Of a stretch of DNA of 8,295 nucleotides, positions 1 to 5,705 are shown piece by piece. Both the position numbers and the translations under genes were made by a program. The notes under the pieces are model-generated. The model was not told the origin of the DNA, made no database searches, and saw only the letters and a program-made list of their open reading frames with translations. The stretch comes from an uncultured Verrucomicrobiota bacterium (GTDB lineage: Bacteria; Verrucomicrobiota; Verrucomicrobiia; Limisphaerales; UBA9464), in contig CAIPFS010000247.1 in NCBI GenBank assembly GCA_903864375.1, positions 1 to 8,295 of the forward strand. The letters run 5' to 3'. Every line of letters starts with the position of its first letter. The first letter of the stretch is position 1.

Positions 1-114
1 GGGGCGAGCGTACCCATCACCCACCCCTTCTTTCTCTGTGCTCTTTGAGTCCTCTGTGGTCAATCCTCAGGTCGGTGAGCCTGCGCCCGACTGGAAATGG
101 TCCTTCCTCGTTCC
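1..114. other. Non-coding segment at left edge
   Basis: No convincing gene was found here. Short open frames exist, but they are low-complexity readings in other frames. Bases about 33-60 consist of near-repeated pyrimidine-rich words (see the repeat entry). The rest lies beyond the terminator of the minus-strand gene and may be the upstream or downstream flank of a gene outside the window. Confidence 0.5.
33..60. repeat. Degenerate short-word repeat (CTCTGTG / CTCTTTGAG / CTCTGTGG)
   Basis: Three adjacent words of about ten bases, CTCTGTG (34-40), CTCTTTGAG (41-49) and CTCTGTGG (52-59), resemble each other closely. I recall similar CTTTGTG/CTCTGTGG strings scattered between genes in various environmental bacterial genomes, but that is memory and not a search. 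With only three imperfect copies it may simply be low-complexity sequence. Confidence 0.25.
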
Positions 115-150
115 AAAAAAAGAGGCAATGAACCCACCTGGTTCATTGCC
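115..150 (-). terminator. Rho-independent terminator of the cupredoxin-propeller gene
   Basis: Bases 124-134 (GGCAATGAACC) and 140-150 (GGTTCATTGCC) form a perfect 11-bp inverted repeat with a five-base loop. On the minus strand the stem is followed by TC and then seven T (the A-run at 115-121). The hairpin begins 41 bases past the TAA stop at 192-194. Stem, loop size, U-tract and position are all those of an intrinsic terminator. There is no T-run on the plus-strand side, so it acts mainly in the minus direction. Confidence 0.9.
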
Positions 151-191
151 CCCTTTCGATTTTGACCCGCAGGGCGGGATTTCCTCCTGGC

Positions 192-3100
192 TTACTCGCT
201 GGTCGGTTTTGGACCGGCAGCCTGCACGGCGACCGGGTGGGCGGCCAGATAGCCGTCGATATCCCGGGTGACCACCAGGGTCCCGTACATGAGTGTCCAG
301 TGACCGGGGTAGGTGCAGACGTACTCGTAGTCACCTTCCTGTTCGGGAGCCGTCAATTCCAGGACCGCCTTCTGACCGGATTCAATCAACTTGGTGGCTG
401 CCAGAACCGGAATTCCCTTGGGAAGATACGGGCGACCGCGTCCGTCGAGTTCATCCGGACGCATATTGGCCGTGGCCATGCCCAGCTTTTCCCGGATTCC
501 GGGCTTCACCACCACCAGGTTGTGGGGCATGAAGTCGGCGTTCTCGATGATGAACTTGAAGGCTTTGCCCGGTTGGACAACCACCCGGGGGGTATCGTAC
601 CGCATCTGCTCGCGAACGGTCCGGATGACGAAGATGGAGACGCTGTAGTCCCGGAGTTCCTTCCGAATCGAAGCTGCCTCCGCTGACGGCAGGAGCCCGG
701 CCAGATCACCGGCCGTCTGAACGGTTTGGATGTAATCTTCCGAGGTCCGTTCCGAGGCCGGAACCTTCCTCGCCCAGGCCACCAGCGCTTTGGCGGCTTC
801 GCCAGCCTCGGCTTTGGGCCAGTTGGCCCGGGGCAGGGTGCGAATTCCCTGGGCTGCCAGGGTCACTTGTTCACCCTTGCCAATCAGGCGGGTGAGAGAG
901 GCAAAAACGGTCTCCGGTTCGCGACCCATGCTGATGGCGGCGGCGATGGCGGCGCGGCGCAGCTGACCCACGGGGTCACCACCGACGATGATGATCGCGT
1001 TGGGCGCCGGTGCCGGCTGACCCTTGGCGCTGAAGACCTCGTGGCGGTCACCCGCCAGAACCGACAGCGTGTAGCCTTCGAGGCGTTTGCCCAGCTCGGC
1101 GTCCGTCCGGTTCCAAAGCGTCACCGAATCAATGGCGCGCTCGCTGCCGAGGTCCACCTCCCACCAGGGATGGTTTTCATTCTCAATGGAATGGGTCTGG
1201 GTGCCCGACCCAAACGAGCCGTCGGTCCGACCGTCGATTGCATGGTCCGCAGAGCCTCCGTTGGAGGTGCTCGACTGGCTGGCCTTGCCGGACGGTGCGA
1301 TGTTCTGGCCATCGCTGGTGACCTGCACCTCAGCCAGAGTCAGGGTGCCCTGTCGCGGAAGTTCCACCCGGACATACCGTCCCACCGCTTTACGGCCACC
1401 TGCGGTCAGCGCTGCGATATCCGCCGGGAAATCCCCCAGCAACGGCTTGACCTCGGGAAACGCCTTCGCCCGGAAGTCGGAATCGGGAATCACGGGGATA
1501 CCATTCAACAGATCAGCGAGGGAGCCCACCGACTTGCTGGCGGCGGGCCAGACGGTGGTGAAGGAACCATCTGCGAGTGCGAGGGCGGCCCAACCGGCAC
1601 GACGCACGCCGTCCGGATGGGTACCGTCGGTCAATTGCTGGATTTTGGCGCGGGAGCTTTGGAGGTCCGCCCGGTCCACGGTGGGAAGCAACCGGGCCAA
1701 CTGGCCGGCGACTTCCCCATTGGACTTGCTGGTCTCATCGACCAAACCGAGAAGGGTCGCGAGGCGGGTTTGCTTTGTTTTCTGGGCCAGGGCAACGAGA
1801 GCGGCAGCGCGATCGGCGTCCGACGCATCCGCCCGGTGAAGGATGGCGGACAACACCCCGGGAGTCTGGGGCAGCTTGACCAATTCGGGAGTGCTGACGC
1901 CACCAATCAGGCGCTCGACGCCGGCCGGATTATCCGCGGCAAACGGCTTGCCGTCGGCGATGGCCTTCCGCCACTGCGGTTCCAGTTGGCGCAGTGTCTC
2001 GCCCAGGGTGTAATCGAGGTAGTAGTCGGTCGGCTGTTTGACCACCGCGAGGGCGATTTCCGCAGCCTGCGCTTCACGGAAGTAACTGGCCACACGGACC
2101 GCCTCGAGGCGGACGCGGGGATGGCTGTCGTCGGCCGACGATTTAAGGAGGGCCAGGGCATTGGGGATGCGATCCCGCCAGTAACCGAGAACACGGGTGG
2201 CTGCAGCCCGGGCATGGTGGTCGGGCAGATTCAGGACTTTCTCCAACAGGGCGGTGTCCACCACGTTGTGCCATTGATGGACCCACAACGCCTCGGTCAA
2301 TTGGTGGGCGTAGTCCGGGCTTTTCGTGTCCAGTCGGGCCACCCATTGCCGGGTGGCGGCAATGACCTTGGAAGAATCACGAGCGCCCAATTCCACCTTG
2401 GCCAGCTCGCGGGTCCCGTTTTCCGGTTCCTTGAGGAGTTCCAGAAGCGCCTCGATGGGCTGACCGTCGATCTTGGGAGCCTTCAGGAGGGGTCGGCCCT
2501 CGTAGGTGATCCGGTAGACACGGCCATGGGTTTTGTCGCGGTTGGGATCGCGCAAGTGATGCTGCATGTGGCCGATCAGCGGCTTCTGCCAGTCGGTGAA
2601 GTAAAGAGCACCATCCGGCCCGACGCAGATGGCGGAGGGTCGGAAGTTCGGGTCCGTGGAAGAGAACAGATTCTCGATGGTCTCGCCCTTCAGTCCCGAA
2701 CCGTCTTCCGTCACCTTGACCTGGAAACAGCCCTGGAAGCTGATCACGTTCAGGTTGAGGAAATTGCCCTGCATTTCCGCGGGGAAATGCCGGCTGCTGA
2801 TCATCCCGGTGCCCGGGCAGGGACGGGATGGGCGGTCCCAAAACTCCTTCATGCCCGGATGCTTGTGGGGATAATCAATCGAACCGCTGAAAGCCGGGGC
2901 AAAGTAGGTGTTGTTGCCGGTGGCGTCGGTAATCAGGTCGTTGCCCCAGTAATCAAACACCTTGCCGTGGGGGTTGGCGAAACCGTAGGCCACATACCGC
3001 TCAAATTGGAACGTGCGGGGATCGAAGCGGTAAATGGCAGCGTCATCATTCCGGACCGGACCGGCCGCGGTCTCGACCTGGGTGCGATGAAACACGCCGT

Positions 3101-4580
3101 CACTCAGGTAAATGGCACCACCCGGATCCAGATCGATGGCGTTGGCGGTGTGATGGGAATCCGCAGAATCCATACCCATCAGGACGCGCTCCCGGGTATC
3201 GGCCTTGCCATCACCGTCGGTGTCCCGCAGAAACCAGAGATCCGGTGCCTGCATCAACAACACACCGTCCTTGTAGAACTGAAATCCGGTGGGGGCATTT
3301 AGATCGTCCACGAAATGCGTGACCTTGTCAGCCCGGCCATCGCCATCGGTGTCTTCCAGGACGATCAGGCTGTCGCCCTTGGTGCTGTCCGGAGTCCGCT
3401 CCGGATAATTGGGCCAGACGGCCACCCAGAGGCGACCTTTGGTGTCCCAGGCCATCTGAACCGGATTGGCCAGCTCGGGAAACTGTTCTTCGCTGGCGAA
3501 GAGGTTGACCTTGAGGTGGGGATGCAGGGTCATCTTGTCGATGGCCTTTTCGCCGGTCAAAAAGCTGTAGGAACCGTCGGGGAGATCACCCTTCTTGTTG
3601 GTCGGAACCTTGGTGACCGGGGGGAGGTTGCTGTCATCCACCTCGGGGTCGCGGCCCTGGGCCACTCCCCAGACGCGCCGATCCCGATTCGCGGTCATGG
3701 TGTCCCGCACCGACATTTCCTCCTGCATCACCTTGTAGTTGCTGATGTCGTTATAGACCAGCTGGGAACGACCGCCGTAGACATTGTAGCCGTCGACCGT
3801 GCGGTAGCGGGCATGCCATTGGGCGTTCTTTTCGTTCACCGCCGCCCGGAGCTTCTCGAGATTCAGGTCCGGTGCCGGCACTCCAAACAATCCCTGGTAG
3901 ATGGCCGGCGTGATCGCCTTGTCACCTGCCTCGGTAAAATAGACCCCATTGACGGTCAGCGACTCCCCGCGGGCGGCTGCTGCGGCAAATGCGGCCAGCG
4001 ACGGCTTGTAAAGGTCGACAAAGAGCACACCGGCACTCTGGGCCACTTCTGCCGTGGCCTGCGCGTACAACTGGATGTTCGCGTTATTGGACTTCGGGTC
4101 GGGAAAGTTTGGGTCCCGGTGCTTCTCCTGTGCCGCCGGCGACAAAAGCACCACGCGGGGCGATCCCTTGCCGGAATAGTTCTGCCCCTGGAGATGCTTC
4201 ACATAAGCCTCCAGGTCACTCTTGTACTTCTCGATCCCCTCGGGTCCGTGAAATGATTCGTTGTAGCCAAAGAAAACCAGGACCACGTCGGCCTGAGCCC
4301 GCTTGAGCCAGTCGTCCGGAGACCCAAAATTGTCCGACCGGTGACGAACGACCACCTCGTCCCCGGCGACCGCCAGGTTTCGAAACACCAGTTCGTCGGC
4401 GGGGTATTTCGCGGTGATAAACGTTTCCAAATAGCCTGAATGCTGAATCCGGTCGGCAAAGGCGCCACCCACGATGGCGATGTGGTCTCCCTTCTTCAGT
4501 TGCAGAGTGGTCGGGGGAGCGGCCTGGACCCATCCGGCGATGACCAGGAGGAAAACGAGGGTAAGTTTGAAAGGACGCAT
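192..4580 (-). CDS. Secreted SGNH-like / PVC-type propeller dehydrogenase / HEAT / discoidin protein with C-terminal azurin-like copper domain
   Basis: This is a secreted protein of 1462 residues, probably a periplasmic oxidoreductase of unknown substrate. The start at 4580 is chosen because residues 1-20 (MRPFKLTLVF...WVQA) form a signal peptide; the frame stays open to 4688, which would bury it behind 36 polar residues. Domains in order: SGNH-hydrolase-like about 30-235 (FFGYNES at 103-109, but no GDS serine, and Tyr214 where the DxxH histidine is expected); PVC-type propeller about 350-700 with two DTDGDGxAD calcium-type loops at 410-418 and 453-461; HEAT-like helices about 705-1060; discoidin (F5/8 C) about 1066-1190 with WWEVDLGS at 1139; further helices to about 1310; and cupredoxin about 1315-1437. 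The type 1 copper ligands His1353, Cys1422, His1427 and Met1431 keep azurin spacing (CxxxxHxxxM). No CxxCH was seen, so electrons would leave through copper and not haem c. No clear Shine-Dalgarno was seen. The family and domain calls are firm; the reaction is inferred. Confidence 0.94.
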   Translation of the reverse strand: MRPFKLTLVFLLVIAGWVQAAPPTTLQLKKGDHIAIVGGAFADRIQHSGYLETFITAKYPADELVFRNLAVAGDEVVVRHRSDNFGSPDDWLKRAQADVVLVFFGYNESFHGPEGIEKYKSDLEAYVKHLQGQNYSGKGSPRVVLLSPAAQEKHRDPNFPDPKSNNANIQLYAQATAEVAQSAGVLFVDLYKPSLAAFAAAAARGESLTVNGVYFTEAGDKAITPAIYQGLFGVPAPDLNLEKLRAAVNEKNAQWHARYRTVDGYNVYGGRSQLVYNDISNYKVMQEEMSVRDTMTANRDRRVWGVAQGRDPEVDDSNLPPVTKVPTNKKGDLPDGSYSFLTGEKAIDKMTLHPHLKVNLFASEEQFPELANPVQMAWDTKGRLWVAVWPNYPERTPDSTKGDSLIVLEDTDGDGRADKVTHFVDDLNAPTGFQFYKDGVLLMQAPDLWFLRDTDGDGKADTRERVLMGMDSADSHHTANAIDLDPGGAIYLSDGVFHRTQVETAAGPVRNDDAAIYRFDPRTFQFERYVAYGFANPHGKVFDYWGNDLITDATGNNTYFAPAFSGSIDYPHKHPGMKEFWDRPSRPCPGTGMISSRHFPAEMQGNFLNLNVISFQGCFQVKVTEDGSGLKGETIENLFSSTDPNFRPSAICVGPDGALYFTDWQKPLIGHMQHHLRDPNRDKTHGRVYRITYEGRPLLKAPKIDGQPIEALLELLKEPENGTRELAKVELGARDSSKVIAATRQWVARLDTKSPDYAHQLTEALWVHQWHNVVDTALLEKVLNLPDHHARAAATRVLGYWRDRIPNALALLKSSADDSHPRVRLEAVRVASYFREAQAAEIALAVVKQPTDYYLDYTLGETLRQLEPQWRKAIADGKPFAADNPAGVERLIGGVSTPELVKLPQTPGVLSAILHRADASDADRAAALVALAQKTKQTRLATLLGLVDETSKSNGEVAGQLARLLPTVDRADLQSSRAKIQQLTDGTHPDGVRRAGWAALALADGSFTTVWPAASKSVGSLADLLNGIPVIPDSDFRAKAFPEVKPLLGDFPADIAALTAGGRKAVGRYVRVELPRQGTLTLAEVQVTSDGQNIAPSGKASQSSTSNGGSADHAIDGRTDGSFGSGTQTHSIENENHPWWEVDLGSERAIDSVTLWNRTDAELGKRLEGYTLSVLAGDRHEVFSAKGQPAPAPNAIIIVGGDPVGQLRRAAIAAAISMGREPETVFASLTRLIGKGEQVTLAAQGIRTLPRANWPKAEAGEAAKALVAWARKVPASERTSEDYIQTVQTAGDLAGLLPSAEAASIRKELRDYSVSIFVIRTVREQMRYDTPRVVVQPGKAFKFIIENADFMPHNLVVVKPGIREKLGMATANMRPDELDGRGRPYLPKGIPVLAATKLIESGQKAVLELTAPEQEGDYEYVCTYPGHWTLMYGTLVVTRDIDGYLAAHPVAVQAAGPKPTSE

Positions 4581-4760
4581 GATCAGAGCGGAGGCTAATG
4601 GCGTTCGATTAGGTTCGGGAAGCTTGGAATTTTGCGGACGACAGACAGACAATTGACCCTTTGTGGACTGGGATGTCGAGTCGATCATTCAATCGAACCA
4701 TTTCTGATCCGTTCCTCCTGCCGGTTGCAGTTTCTCCTTTGGGCCGGCACTCTGCCCCTG
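4581..4760. promoter_or_regulatory. Divergent intergenic region, presumed promoters for both directions
   Basis: These 180 bases separate the starts of two outward-facing transcription units, so promoters for both should lie here. I found no convincing -35/-10 pair in either direction: TTGACC at 4653-4658 has no acceptable -10 partner, and TTGTCT on the minus strand is equally unsupported. A 5-bp inverted repeat, TCGAT-N6-ATCGA (4681-4696), is the only local dyad. Neither downstream start has a clear Shine-Dalgarno. Confidence 0.4.
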
Positions 4761-5705
4761 ATGCCAGACCAGGCGACCCCCAAAGTCGGCCCCCCTTTGA
4801 AACCGCTTGTCTCTCCGACTGTCGTTTCACCACGGGGGACCGTGTGGGTTCGTGGGTGGGGTTGGACGGGTTCGCACCTCCTGATTTTCTTTCTGTCCGC
4901 CAGTCTGGTCAGCCTGCTCTTCAACCATCATCCGCGGGTCGGCCGCGTCTGGGGCATCTTTCTTCACCTGCTGCTGCCGGGGGCCGTGGGGTCGGTTCAG
5001 TGGCTTTGGCTGCGCGGTTCGGTGCGGAACAGCTGGCTTTGGATTGCCGCCAGCATCCTCGGTCTGCTCCAATGTCTGATCTTCAGCGAGGGTTGGGGGG
5101 TCCTGTCGGTCCTGGGATTCGGAATGGGGGTCCTTCAGGCAACCGTTGTCCGACCCTGGGGACTTCGCTTCGCCCTGCTGTGGATGACCCTGAGCGGTTC
5201 AGGATGGATGCTGGCCTGGCAGGCCGCGCCTGCTCTGGATCGTTTTTCAGCAGGGTGGCTGGTCGACCGCGTCACGACCGACACCCCTCCTCCCTGGGAA
5301 ATGGCCCTTGCCGGTCTGGTTTACGGGCTGTTCACTTCACCCATCCTCCTTTATCGACCGTGTCGGACCCGGGGAACCGTGCCCATCGGATTCGACCGTT
5401 TCCCGGGTTGGCTTCCGTTCGGCATGGTCTCTTCCATGATGATCGTCACCTTCTTTTTTGGCGTTCACTTTGGCCGGATGATGGCGGTGCGAAATGCCCT
5501 GATCACCTTCATCTTCGGCTTCCCGGACCCGACCTGGACCCGCTGGGCCGACCTCCTCATTGTCCTCGTCCCGTTCCTGTCCGGGGAAATCGCTTATCGA
5601 TGGATGACTTGGATTTGGTCTTCGAAATGGATATCCTTCCGGGGTGCGATTTCTTTCCTTGCTCCTCTGCGTGGCGTGGTCGGCCTCGGCCGCCGCCACC
5701 GATGA
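4761..5705 (+). CDS. Polytopic integral membrane protein of unknown function with internal repeat
   Basis: A 314-residue protein with about eight hydrophobic segments, at roughly residues 36-54, 62-83, 91-108, 113-131, 135-153, 180-197, 217-237 and 263-279. The ATG at 4761 (MPDQATPKVG) is preferred; the frame is open back to a TTG at 4632, but the extra 43 residues look like translated intergenic DNA. A motif G-x2-Q-x4-R-x8/9-W-x3-S-x2-G occurs twice, at 77-101 and 123-148. It is followed by a Gly/Ala-rich helix (AGLVYGLFTSP, 184-194), a pattern I associate with uncharacterised repeat membrane proteins of cyanobacteria and Chloroflexi. No catalytic motif is evident. Its last 62 bases overlap the next gene, which suggests translational coupling. 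An overlapping frame at 4661-5818 is open too, but encodes a Pro/Arg-rich sequence without membrane character. The gene is likely real; its function is unknown. Confidence 0.8.
   Translation: MPDQATPKVGPPLKPLVSPTVVSPRGTVWVRGWGWTGSHLLIFFLSASLVSLLFNHHPRVGRVWGIFLHLLLPGAVGSVQWLWLRGSVRNSWLWIAASILGLLQCLIFSEGWGVLSVLGFGMGVLQATVVRPWGLRFALLWMTLSGSGWMLAWQAAPALDRFSAGWLVDRVTTDTPPPWEMALAGLVYGLFTSPILLYRPCRTRGTVPIGFDRFPGWLPFGMVSSMMIVTFFFGVHFGRMMAVRNALITFIFGFPDPTWTRWADLLIVLVPFLSGEIAYRWMTWIWSSKWISFRGAISFLAPLRGVVGLGRRHR

Noticed and set aside
726..4256. Long plus-strand open frames (726-3302 and 3315-4256) opposite the copper-propeller gene
   Set aside because: They lie wholly antisense to a gene with several recognisable domains, and their translations show no domain, signal peptide or membrane pattern. 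High GC and strong codon bias make such antisense frames common.
4581..4688. The 36-codon upstream extension of the copper-propeller gene (start at 4688)
   Set aside because: It would place a polar stretch ahead of a typical signal peptide; ATG at 4580 begins exactly at the signal peptide.
4603..4698. Inverted 8-base words GTTCGATT (4603-4610) and AATCGAAC (4691-4698) as a regulator site
   Set aside because: The 80-base gap and the chance expectation of such a pair in 180 bases make it unconvincing without comparison to related genomes.
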